NCBI GenBank assembly: GCA_020201445.1
Contig: JAIVGU010000230.1
Location: forward strand, 1-6,159
Reading direction: 5' to 3'
DNA: 6,159 nt
Origin: Halobacteriales archaeon
GTDB lineage: Archaea > Thermoplasmatota > E2 > JACPAO01 > JAHFTW01
Shown: positions 1 to 5,165 of the stretch, in pieces
Position numbering within the stretch: position 1 is the stretch's first letter
Layout: every line of letters starts with the position of its first letter
The notes under the pieces: model-generated
The model's database searches: none
Told to the model about the DNA's origin: nothing
Seen by the model: only the letters and a program-made list of their open reading frames with translations
Made by a program: the position numbers and the translations under genes

Positions 1-554
1 CCCTCGTTCACCGGCGTGAGGCCGTTGTAGGTCTTGCGCTCGCGGATGTTCTGGCCGAGCAGGTGCATGAACTGGCGGCTGGTGCGGGGCCCGGCCAGGC
101 GCTTGTCGTCGGCCATGTAGCTGATGTAGCCGTCGCAGGCGCGCAGGAAGTCCTCGTCGATGTAGGAGTCGTAGAGGCGGTCGATCATGTGCTCGCGCAG
201 GAGCAGGTTGTCGACCGTGGGGCGCCCGATGCCGACCGGGCCGCCGAGGCTGATGTAGAGGTCGTCGTCGATGCAGCCGCCGGTGCTGACCCAGGCGTCA
301 ATGAAACCTGCCTCGACCATCTTGACGAACAGGTCGCGCATCCCAGTCGAGATGAGGGTGCCCGCAGTGGCCAGCACGACGGTCGGGCGGTCGGGGTCCT
401 GCAGGGCACGGCGCAGGATGTCGCACACCATGCCGATCTGGCGGCCCTGGGCCGACGTGTCGCGCATCATCTCGACGAGCTTGACGACGTCCTTGGTCGG
501 CTGGACCTGGGTGACGGGCGGGAGGTTGCCTTGAACGTTTTTCCCTAACGTCAA
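1..554 (-). CDS. Deoxyhypusine synthase family protein, N-terminal part (runs off the left edge)
   Basis: This is the N-terminal ~184 residues of a deoxyhypusine synthase-like enzyme. The family transfers the aminobutyl group of spermidine to a lysine of translation factor aIF5A, using NAD, in the cytoplasm. Family features in order: a segment around RDTSAQGRQIG (31-41) leading into DILRRAL, a hydrophobic strand and TLISTGMRDLFVKMVEAG (66-83), then the NAD-binding-type stretch DAWVSTGGCIDDDL (86-99), and LREHMIDRLYD (119-129), where the family has LR..gI.RIyD. The catalytic lysine lies in the missing C-terminal half, so activity cannot be judged. No ATG or GTG lies before residue 29. The chosen TTG at 554-552 overlaps the preceding gene's TGA (TTGA) and gives a normal-length N-terminus; an in-frame TTG at 572 is an alternative. 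The family is near-universal in archaea, with homologues in some bacteria. A homospermidine synthase-like activity is possible but less likely. Confidence 0.85.
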   Translation of the reverse strand, partial: MTLGKNVQGNLPPVTQVQPTKDVVKLVEMMRDTSAQGRQIGMVCDILRRALQDPDRPTVVLATAGTLISTGMRDLFVKMVEAGFIDAWVSTGGCIDDDLYISLGGPVGIGRPTVDNLLLREHMIDRLYDSYIDEDFLRACDGYISYMADDKRLAGPRTSRQFMHLLGQNIRERKTYNGLTPVNE

Positions 555-1084
555 GCGTAGTAGCCAAGCCAATAGTCGAGCGTGCAGGGGACCGTTTCCG
601 AGAAACCCTCGACGAAAAACACGTAGTCGCCACTGGGCAGGTCGGCCTCGGTGCCTTCGTCGTCGGCCTCATAGATGTCCGTCTTCAGCGCCCAGGCATC
701 GACCTCTTCCCCCTGAAGGAACCGCTCGAAGTCTTCCTGAAGCAGGAAGCCGGCCTGAACGGGTTGGTCCGAATGCACTTCGTAGCCCATGGTGGCCGAG
801 TCGTCCACGCTGAAGTCGAAATTGAGGACGTAAAGCGGCTGCAGACTGACGTCCGACTCCTCTTGGAAGTCTTGCCATGCCGGCTCCGTCGATAGCGTCT
901 CCGGAACCTCGCCAAGAACGCGGGCATCGGTCAGGTAGTAGTTGTTCACGACCTGCGGCTGCGGCTGGGGGTCGGCATGTCCTCCCCAGAGAGCCCGCGA
1001 AAGCGGATTCTCGGTGAGCCCCAGGACAGCAAGGAGCGCAGCGGTTGCGATTGGGACGAGGATTTTGGTGCTGGTGGTGGCCAC
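551..1084 (-). CDS. Membrane-anchored exported protein of unknown function
   Basis: I do not recognise this 177-residue protein. The N-terminus is basic then hydrophobic (residues 9-22, ILVPIATAALLAVL), fitting a membrane anchor or signal sequence. A proline/glutamine-rich spacer (about 38-45) leads to an acidic domain (60-177) with alternating strand-like segments: LYVLNFDFSV (84-93), VQAGFLLQEDFERFL (109-123) and SGDYVFFVEGF (151-161). The last resembles the 'paGdYvl.v.g' strand of small extracytoplasmic beta-sandwich domains, so an outward-facing beta-rich domain is inferred. There is one cysteine (C167). The open frame continues to 1735, but that part is antisense-like shadow inside the next gene's region. 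The GTG at 1084-1082 was chosen because the hydrophobic stretch begins just after it and a TATAAA box lies about 22 bases upstream, right for a leaderless archaeal transcript. An in-frame TTG three codons upstream is possible. Its TGA overlaps the start of the synthase gene. Confidence 0.7.
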   Translation of the reverse strand: MATTSTKILVPIATAALLAVLGLTENPLSRALWGGHADPQPQPQVVNNYYLTDARVLGEVPETLSTEPAWQDFQEESDVSLQPLYVLNFDFSVDDSATMGYEVHSDQPVQAGFLLQEDFERFLQGEEVDAWALKTDIYEADDEGTEADLPSGDYVFFVEGFSETVPCTLDYWLGYYA

Positions 1085-1105
1085 AAGCTGCAAACGGCCA
1101 TGGAG

Positions 1106-1111
1106 TTTATA
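1106..1111 (-). promoter_or_regulatory. Archaeal TATA box (TATAAA) for the exported-protein gene
   Basis: Read on the minus strand, TATAAA lies in the 62-base gap between two genes, in an otherwise GC-rich window. Its centre is about 24-26 bases before the GTG at 1084. An archaeal box A usually sits about 26 bases before the transcription start, so the transcript would begin at or next to the start codon (leaderless). No Shine-Dalgarno sequence is visible before the GTG, consistent with this. The same promoter probably serves the overlapping deoxyhypusine synthase gene. Confidence 0.55.
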
Positions 1112-1146
1112 GGATTGACATTCCAGGTTTGAGTGGCTTGGCCTTC

Positions 1147-1788
1147 CTAGCTGGAACGCGTGGGAGAGCGGATTCGCGACCCCAGCCACGCCACCAGCGC
1201 CACGCCGCCGGCCACCAGGGAGCCGACCCACGCCATGGCCATGTCCTTGACGGCGTCGAAGGAGTCGCCCTGCGTCCCGAGGAAGGCGTCGCCGAGGTCG
1301 GGGGCGACGATAAGCGCGGTGGCCATCTCGACGATCTCGTAGACGGCGGAGGTGGCGAGCACGGCCATGAGGGTGAGGGCCCAGCCGGTGCCGCGGGGGA
1401 CGCCCGTCCAGGCAGCCAGGGCCTCGACGCCGACAGGGGCCAGCAGGAGGCCCCAGGAGAGGTGGACGAGGCGGTCGAAGGAGTTGCGTCCACCCTGCGG
1501 CGCCCACGGGCCGGGGACGTTGGAGTAGGTCCAGTGCGAGCCGATGACGTGCAGGCAGAGGAAGAGGGTCAGCAGCATCACCGACCAGGTGGAGAACGGC
1601 CGCTTGCGGTCGACCCAGACGAGAACGGGGACGGAGAGGAAGACCAGGAGGTTCTCCAGGAACCAGTCGAAGCGGTAGGTCGGCTCCCACGCCGCCCACG
1701 CCCAGACGGCGACGAAGACGGTCGGGAACACCCACAGGAGCGGGCGGTCGGGGCGGGAGGCCACACGGGTTCGACTTCGCACCGCCAC
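1147..1788 (-). CDS. DUF2238 (YjdF family) integral membrane protein
   Basis: A 213-residue polytopic membrane protein whose motifs match DUF2238 (E. coli YjdF, COG3647), a family with no established function. Visible signatures are the membrane-embedded HVIGSHWTYSNVPG (80-93, with H80 and H85), NSFDRLVHLSWGLLLAP (102-118, with H109), the helix YEIVEMATAL (150-159), and GTQGDSFDAVKDMAMAWVGS (171-190), the most characteristic family motif. Conserved His, Glu and Asp in or near membrane helices would suit metal or ion binding, but that is inference. About five or six hydrophobic segments are visible (roughly 17-34, 46-60, 69-82, 108-127, 138-160, 184-201). The start is a GTG at 1788-1786, 19 bases after the stop of the upstream exporter gene; later in-frame GTGs (1782, 1764) are possible. 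No clear Shine-Dalgarno is seen. It is probably co-transcribed with the exporter. Confidence 0.85.
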   Translation of the reverse strand: MAVRSRTRVASRPDRPLLWVFPTVFVAVWAWAAWEPTYRFDWFLENLLVFLSVPVLVWVDRKRPFSTWSVMLLTLFLCLHVIGSHWTYSNVPGPWAPQGGRNSFDRLVHLSWGLLLAPVGVEALAAWTGVPRGTGWALTLMAVLATSAVYEIVEMATALIVAPDLGDAFLGTQGDSFDAVKDMAMAWVGSLVAGGVALVAWLGSRIRSPTRSS

Positions 1789-1807
1789 TTGAGGGTTGCC
1801 GGCGCCT

Positions 1808-2566
1808 CTACAGGCCCAAGATCTGCCACAGCAGCCGCAGCAGCAGCGCCCCCGTGATGACGATGAACAGCGGCTTGAGGAAGCGGTCGCCGTGGCGCAG
1901 GGTGGTGTGGGAGCCGACGTAGCCGCCCAGCGCCATCGCCGCCGCCATCGGGAGGCCGACCTGCCAGTCCACCTTGCCGGCCCAGGCGAAGTAGGCGAGC
2001 GCGCTCAGGTTGCTGCCCAGGTTCAGCACCCGGCCCAGCGCCGCCGCCCGCCGGAAGCCGTAGCCGAGGAACGAGATGATGGCGAAGATGAGCATCGTCC
2101 CGGTGCCGGGCCCCAGCAGGCCGTCGTAGGTGCCGATGTCGAGCGCCGCCAGCGCCATCGCCACGACCGGCCACCGCCCCAGCTTGAGGCGGTCCTCGGC
2201 GCCGAAGCGGGGCCGCAGCAGGACGTAGGCGCCCATGGCGACCATGACCGCCACGATGACCGGCCGTAGCCACGCCGCGTCGGAGTGCAGCACGGCCCAC
2301 ACGCCGACGGCGCCGCCCACGAAGGAGAGCGGCATGAGCCAGAGCGACCGCAGCGGCACCGCCCCCTTGTGCAGGTAGTTGGAGGAGGCGACCAGGGCGC
2401 TGGAGGTGCCGCCGAGCTTGTTCGTCCCCAGGGCGGTGGCGTTGGGGAGCCCGACGACAAGCAGCGCGGGCAGGCTCATCACGCCGCCCCCGCCCACCTG
2501 GCTGTCGATGAAGGACGAGACGAACCCGACGGCCGCCAGGAACAGGAGCTCGGCGCCGCTCGCCAC
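1808..2566 (-). CDS. TauE/SafE (YfcA-like) family anion exporter
   Basis: A complete 252-residue membrane protein of the TauE/SafE family (COG0730), whose studied members move sulfite, sulfoacetate or related organosulfur anions across the membrane. Two repeated signature halves are present: FIDSQVGGGGVMSLPALLVVGLPNATALGTNKLGG (19-53) and DIGTYDGLLGPGTGTML (143-159). The pattern resembles the YfcA subgroup, where the substrate is unknown. About eight hydrophobic segments are visible. GTG at 2566-2564 is used as the start: an in-frame TAG lies 21 bases upstream and no ATG lies between. The gene is divergent from the truncated SulP fragment across an intergenic palindrome. It leads a same-strand run into the DUF2238 gene. 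No convincing TATA box or Shine-Dalgarno was found upstream. A sulfur-anion substrate is suggested by the SulP stump nearby, but this is weak evidence. Confidence 0.92.
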   Translation of the reverse strand: MASGAELLFLAAVGFVSSFIDSQVGGGGVMSLPALLVVGLPNATALGTNKLGGTSSALVASSNYLHKGAVPLRSLWLMPLSFVGGAVGVWAVLHSDAAWLRPVIVAVMVAMGAYVLLRPRFGAEDRLKLGRWPVVAMALAALDIGTYDGLLGPGTGTMLIFAIISFLGYGFRRAAALGRVLNLGSNLSALAYFAWAGKVDWQVGLPMAAAMALGGYVGSHTTLRHGDRFLKPLFIVITGALLLRLLWQILGL

Positions 2567-2620
2567 GGGGCGCGGCAGGCTGGCGTCCTACATGGGGGCT
2601 GCGGCCTCCCCTCTCCCCCG

Positions 2621-2762
2621 GAACACAGATTCTCAGATGATTTGGGAACTTTCCTGGTCCACAGCAATTTCACAGATGCTCCGGCCGCGTGCGCGCCAGG
2701 AAAGCATCTGTGGAATTGCCACCAACCGGGAAACCCAAAAGTCCTCTGTGGAATCGGTGTTC
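2621..2762. repeat. 142-base imperfect palindrome (two 60-base arms, 22-base loop)
   Basis: The left arm is 2621-2680, the loop 2681-2702 and the right arm 2703-2762. The outermost 12 bases pair at 11 of 12 (2621-2632 with 2751-2762), and the innermost 17 at 16 of 17 (2664-2680 with 2703-2719). The middle pairs at about 7 of 8 around 2651-2658 and otherwise needs small compensating gaps. Pairing stops abruptly outside both ends. The motif TCTGTGGAAT occurs twice in the right arm (2707-2716 and 2745-2754, 38 bases apart), with related inverted copies in the left arm. The segment is clearly richer in A+T than its surroundings. It could be a miniature inverted-repeat element, an old transposon remnant, or a structured regulatory region between the divergent genes. 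No transposase and no clear target-site duplication were seen. Confidence 0.75.
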
Positions 2763-2799
2763 GCCCACGCTTGGCCCGGAAACTGGCAGCTTGGCGCGC

Positions 2800-3069
2800 G
2801 TGGCCAAGCCGCCCAAGGTCGTCGTCCTGCGGATGCGGGCGGTCCCCTACCTCGACGCCACCGGCCTCAACGCCTTGGAGGACGCCATCCAGGGGCTCAA
2901 GAAGCGCGGCACCCGCGTCATGCTGGCGGGCATCCAGACCCAGCCCCTCGACATGATGGAGCGCAGCGGCGCCGTCCACCTCATCGGCGACGACAACCTC
3001 TTCAAGGACACCAGTGCCGCCCTGGCCGAGGCCCGCCGCTTCCTGGGGCTCCCGGGGGACAAGCAATAA
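2800..3069 (+). pseudogene. 3' remnant of a SulP-type anion permease (partial STAS domain)
   Basis: The 89 codons from GTG 2800 match the later part of the STAS domain that ends SulP sulfate permeases: PKVVVLRMRAVPYLDATGL (5-23), then LEDAIQGLKKRGTRVMLAGIQTQPLDMMERSG (26-57), and IGDDNLFKDTSAALAEARRFLG (62-83). The DATGL turn is intact. Missing are the first STAS strand and helix ('i.GplFFgaa...') and the whole ten-plus-helix transporter. The frame can be followed upstream to about 2770 (residues LGPETGSLAR), just beyond the palindrome, where resemblance to SulP fades. This fits a permease gene cut by an insertion or deletion at the palindrome. No promoter or Shine-Dalgarno was found. A GTG at 2689 inside the palindrome loop would give a 126-residue product, but its extra N-terminus resembles nothing. 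A functional standalone STAS protein is unlikely because the core sheet would be incomplete. Confidence 0.75.
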
Positions 3070-3070
3070 G

Positions 3071-3092
3071 AGGGGCCTCTCTACGCGCCCCT
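3071..3092 (+). terminator. Possible weak hairpin after the SulP remnant
   Basis: AGGGGC (3071-3076) and GCCCCT (3087-3092) can pair as a 6-bp GC stem with a 10-base loop, just after the TAA at 3067-3069. It is followed by a short TTT but no real T-tract. The stem is short for a region this GC-rich and may be chance. It is recorded as the only structure seen in the gap before the RLAN gene, which itself shows no AT-rich promoter. Confidence 0.2.
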
Positions 3093-3122
3093 GAGCCTTT
3101 GTCCAAGCCCAAGCCCCCGGTC

Positions 3123-3776
3123 ATGGAGCCGGTGCAGCGCCTCCCCCGCCGCCGCCTGGAGAAGCCCGGCAACGGCTCCCGCAAGCCGTTCATCAACCTG
3201 TGCGGCGACTACCGCTTCCTGCGCGCCGGCTACTGGGCGCTCGTCGACGCGGAGCTGAACGGCGTCGAGTCCTCTCCCACCCCCATCCAGGCGGTGACGG
3301 CGCAGAACGCGGCCGCCTGCCTGCTGGTCGCCAAGCACAGCGGCATCGAGACCGTGGAGTGGCGGATTGCCCGCAAGCCGCAGGACGTGGAGCCGCCCTG
3401 CCTGCTGGTCCCCGTCGCCGGCCTCACCGACACCTGCTACGAGGTCAAGTCCACCCGCAGCCGCGCCGCCCAGTGGCGCTCGGCCACCCAGAACGGCACC
3501 CGCCCGACGCTGGCGGTCAAGCTCAACGGCGACCTGCGCTCGATGCGGATGATCGTCGGCGTCACCGCGCACGACAACTTTCACCTCGCCTGGGACGTCT
3601 GGCGCACCTTCGGCGTCCCGCTGGCGGAGATCTGGTACGTCGAGGGCGGCGACCCCGACGGGCCGGAGGGCAGCAAGCCGCTGTTCCTTGGCCTCGACCC
3701 GCTGCCGCTGCACGAGCTAACCGAGCGCGAGCTGCGCCTCTACGAGGACGTCTCGCAGCGCCCGATGGAGGCTTGA
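3123..3776 (+). CDS. Standalone RLAN domain protein (N-terminal partner of RimK-like ATP-grasp ligase)
   Basis: This 217-residue protein resembles the RLAN domain (RimK-like ATP-grasp N-terminal domain). Key stretches are PFINLCGDYRFLRAGYWALVDAELNG (22-47), where fused family members have 'vinLcrsyrY...gYYvsLLAEArG', and the C-terminal WDVWRTFGVPLAEIWYV (157-173) followed by LFLGLDPLPLHELTERELRLYED (187-209), matching the 'lF..f.aPLL' and 'plplheLt..E' end of the domain. In bacterial relatives this domain is fused to the ATP-grasp ligase; here it ends at a TGA and the ligase begins 8 bases later. No catalytic residues are known for it; a substrate-recognition or structural role for the ligase is inferred. 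It has no signal peptide. ATG 3123 was chosen, with an in-frame TTG at 3099 as an alternative. The basic N-terminal ~20 residues look disordered. Confidence 0.75.
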   Translation: MEPVQRLPRRRLEKPGNGSRKPFINLCGDYRFLRAGYWALVDAELNGVESSPTPIQAVTAQNAAACLLVAKHSGIETVEWRIARKPQDVEPPCLLVPVAGLTDTCYEVKSTRSRAAQWRSATQNGTRPTLAVKLNGDLRSMRMIVGVTAHDNFHLAWDVWRTFGVPLAEIWYVEGGDPDGPEGSKPLFLGLDPLPLHELTERELRLYEDVSQRPMEA

Positions 3777-3784
3777 GGCCGGGC

Positions 3785-4681
3785 ATGGCGCACGTGGCGA
3801 TCGTGTCCGACGCATCGAGCCGCGACCGGCAGGTGGAGCTCGACGCGATGAACACCTACGTCGCGCAGGCCCCCGACCACGGCCACTCCGCGGACATCAT
3901 CGATGTGGACGACTTCGCCCGCCTGCCGGAGTTCGACGCCGCCTTCCTGCGCCTCGACACCTCCGTGCTGGGCCTGCCCTTCGCCGTCTCGCGCTACGCC
4001 TGGAAGCTCGGCCTGCGCATCGTCGACGACCCCAAGTCGATGCTGACCTGCATGAACAAGGCGCACGTGCAGGGCCTCCTGGAGCGCGCCGGCATCCCCA
4101 CCCCCGACACCGTCCTGTTGACGAAGGAGGGCCGCGAGCACCTCGACGCCCCCGCGATGTTCCAGGAACTTGGCACCCCAATCGTGGTCAAGGCCCCCAG
4201 CGGCGCCTTCAGCAGCGCCGTCGAGAAGGCGCACGATGCCAAGCAGCTCCAGACCCTGGTGCGCCGCTTCGCCTTCCAGAGCGACGTCATTCTCCTCCAG
4301 CGCTACACCCCCAGCACCTACGACTGGCGGGTCGGCGCCCTGTGCGGCGACCCCATCTACGCGGCGCGCTACCACATCCCCAAGGGCGGCTGGCGCATCC
4401 ACGACACCCCCGAGGGCTCCAGCAAGAAGGAGTGGGCCAAGATCGAGCGCGTCCCCCTCGGCAAGGTCCCCTACGCCGTGATGGAAACCGCCCTCGCCGC
4501 CTGCAGCCAGGTGGGCAACAGCCTCTACGGCGTCGACCTCAAGCAGCGCGAGGACGGCAGCGTCGTCGTCATCGAGGTCAACGACAACCCCAACATCGAC
4601 CCCGGCGGCGAGCTTCCCAAGGATTCCCCGGTGTTCGGGCAGATCATCGACAAGATTGCCCGCGAGGGGCCGCGGGCCTGA
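3785..4681 (+). CDS. RimK-like ATP-grasp ligase (catalytic domain of the RLAN-linked family)
   Basis: A 298-residue cytoplasmic ATP-grasp enzyme related to RimK (COG0189). Such enzymes form amide bonds by activating a carboxylate as an acyl phosphate and attaching an amino acid or peptide amine. Landmarks: a Rossmann-like preATP-grasp region (1-80), DDPKSMLTCMNK (81-92), ATP-binding VVKAPSGAFSSAV (134-146, K136), SDVILLQRYTPSTYDWRVG (166-184), SLYGVDLKQ (246-254), and the metal/ATP motif VIEVNDNPNID (262-272). The combination DWRVG, YGVDLK and EVNDNPNID is typical of the RLAN-RimK branch rather than ribosomal RimK. The loop reads AFSSAV where relatives usually have SFSrGV, a small departure. 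The target is unknown. ATG 3785 is preceded by GAGG-type purine tracts overlapping the end of the RLAN gene. Coupling with RLAN is nearly certain, since together they reconstitute the usual single protein. Confidence 0.92.
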   Translation: MAHVAIVSDASSRDRQVELDAMNTYVAQAPDHGHSADIIDVDDFARLPEFDAAFLRLDTSVLGLPFAVSRYAWKLGLRIVDDPKSMLTCMNKAHVQGLLERAGIPTPDTVLLTKEGREHLDAPAMFQELGTPIVVKAPSGAFSSAVEKAHDAKQLQTLVRRFAFQSDVILLQRYTPSTYDWRVGALCGDPIYAARYHIPKGGWRIHDTPEGSSKKEWAKIERVPLGKVPYAVMETALAACSQVGNSLYGVDLKQREDGSVVVIEVNDNPNIDPGGELPKDSPVFGQIIDKIAREGPRA

Positions 4682-4717
4682 TTGCTTCCCGGATGGGCAC
4701 GAAGGCCAAGCCGCGCC

Positions 4718-4747
4718 GCTTGTATACTTGTATAACTGTATACAAGC
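4718..4747 (+). promoter_or_regulatory. Palindromic operator/promoter with three TGTATA boxes before the toxin-antitoxin genes
   Basis: A perfect 10-base inverted repeat (GCTTGTATAC at 4718-4727, GTATACAAGC at 4738-4747) flanks a 10-base spacer that carries another TTGTATA. TGTATA occurs three times in the same orientation at 4721, 4729 and 4737, exactly 8 bases apart. The block ends one base before the ATG at 4749. It is the most AT-rich spot in the right half. The first TATA lies about 26 bases before the ATG, suiting an archaeal box A for a leaderless transcript, so a protein bound here would cover the promoter. The next gene encodes a ribbon-helix-helix domain, whose dimers typically bind short direct or inverted repeats. 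Autorepression is inferred. Confidence 0.75.
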
Positions 4748-4748
4748 C

Positions 4749-5165
4749 ATGGGCCGGACGACAGTTTCACTTTCACCTGCCACCCGGGACAGGCTCCTTG
4801 GCCTGAAGCGGCAATGGCGGCTCAAGACGACGGAGGACGTCCTGGTGAGGCTGTTGCAGGGGCAGCCGTTCGGCGCCAAGGCGCTCTACGGACGGAACAA
4901 GAAGGCGGTCGACGCGGTGCTCCAGCGCCACGGCATGAAGCGGCTCGTCGCCTTTGGGTCGCGCGCCCGGGGCGACGCGCGGTTCGACAGCGACCTCGAC
5001 CTCGTGGGCGACCTTCCCATCAAGGCCGGCATGTTTGCCATCGCCCACGTGAAGGATGAGCTGGAGGAAGCGATGGGCGTCCCCGTGGATTTCATCCCCT
5101 TCAGCGGAGTGTCGCCATGGCTGAGCGCAGAGATCGACAGGGATGGAGTGGCACTCGTTGGCTGA
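4749..5165 (+). CDS. mntA: MntA-type antitoxin: ribbon-helix-helix domain fused to minimal nucleotidyltransferase
   Basis: A 138-residue protein with two parts. Residues 1-38 form a ribbon-helix-helix-like module: a strand RTTVSLS (3-9), helix ATRDRLLGLKRQW (11-23), then TTEDVLVRLLQ (27-37). Residues about 50-138 are a minimal nucleotidyltransferase (MNT) domain with GSRARGDARFDSDLDL (70-85), which fits GSX10DXD with metal ligands D82 and D84, and a third acidic residue D114 in VPVDFIP. In type VII toxin-antitoxin systems MntA neutralises HepT by adding AMP units to a tyrosine near the HEPN active site; that is known from the family, not shown here. MntA antitoxins are usually just the NTase domain, so the RHH module is an addition and probably autoregulates through the adjacent operator. 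ATG 4749 directly follows the operator and starts the RHH strand. The 3' end overlaps hepT by 23 bases. Confidence 0.88.
   Translation: MGRTTVSLSPATRDRLLGLKRQWRLKTTEDVLVRLLQGQPFGAKALYGRNKKAVDAVLQRHGMKRLVAFGSRARGDARFDSDLDLVGDLPIKAGMFAIAHVKDELEEAMGVPVDFIPFSGVSPWLSAEIDRDGVALVG

Noticed and set aside
63..548. Long plus-strand open frame opposite the deoxyhypusine synthase
   Set aside because: Its valine/aspartate/alanine-rich composition is the reverse-complement shadow of the synthase's codons, with no domain signal.
534..550. AACGT direct repeat around a T-run near the synthase start
   Set aside because: It is too short, and lies within coding sequence by the chosen start; no dyad or spacing makes it a convincing regulatory site.
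1085..1735. Minus-strand frame of the exported protein continues open to 1735, making an apparent 394-residue protein
   Set aside because: The upstream part is arginine/proline/glycine-rich low-complexity translation overlapping the well-supported DUF2238 gene in another frame. A promoter and hydrophobic N-terminus mark the true start at 1084.
2621..2762. Palindrome as a CRISPR array or intrinsic terminator
   Set aside because: There are no regularly spaced direct repeats with unique spacers. Both flanking genes point away from it, so no terminator is needed there.
2379..3122. Upstream extension of the RLAN frame back to 2379
   Set aside because: It crosses the TauE gene antisense, the palindrome and the STAS gene in other frames. 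RLAN similarity begins only around residue 22 after ATG 3123.
3200..3784. Upstream extension of the ATP-grasp frame into the RLAN gene
   Set aside because: The translation is arginine/alanine/proline-rich junk in a shifted frame of the RLAN gene. The ATP-grasp fold starts at ATG 3785.
3740..4879. 379-residue minus-strand open frame
   Set aside because: It lies opposite the ATP-grasp and mntA genes, with typical antisense composition (V, D, A, G) and no recognisable motifs.
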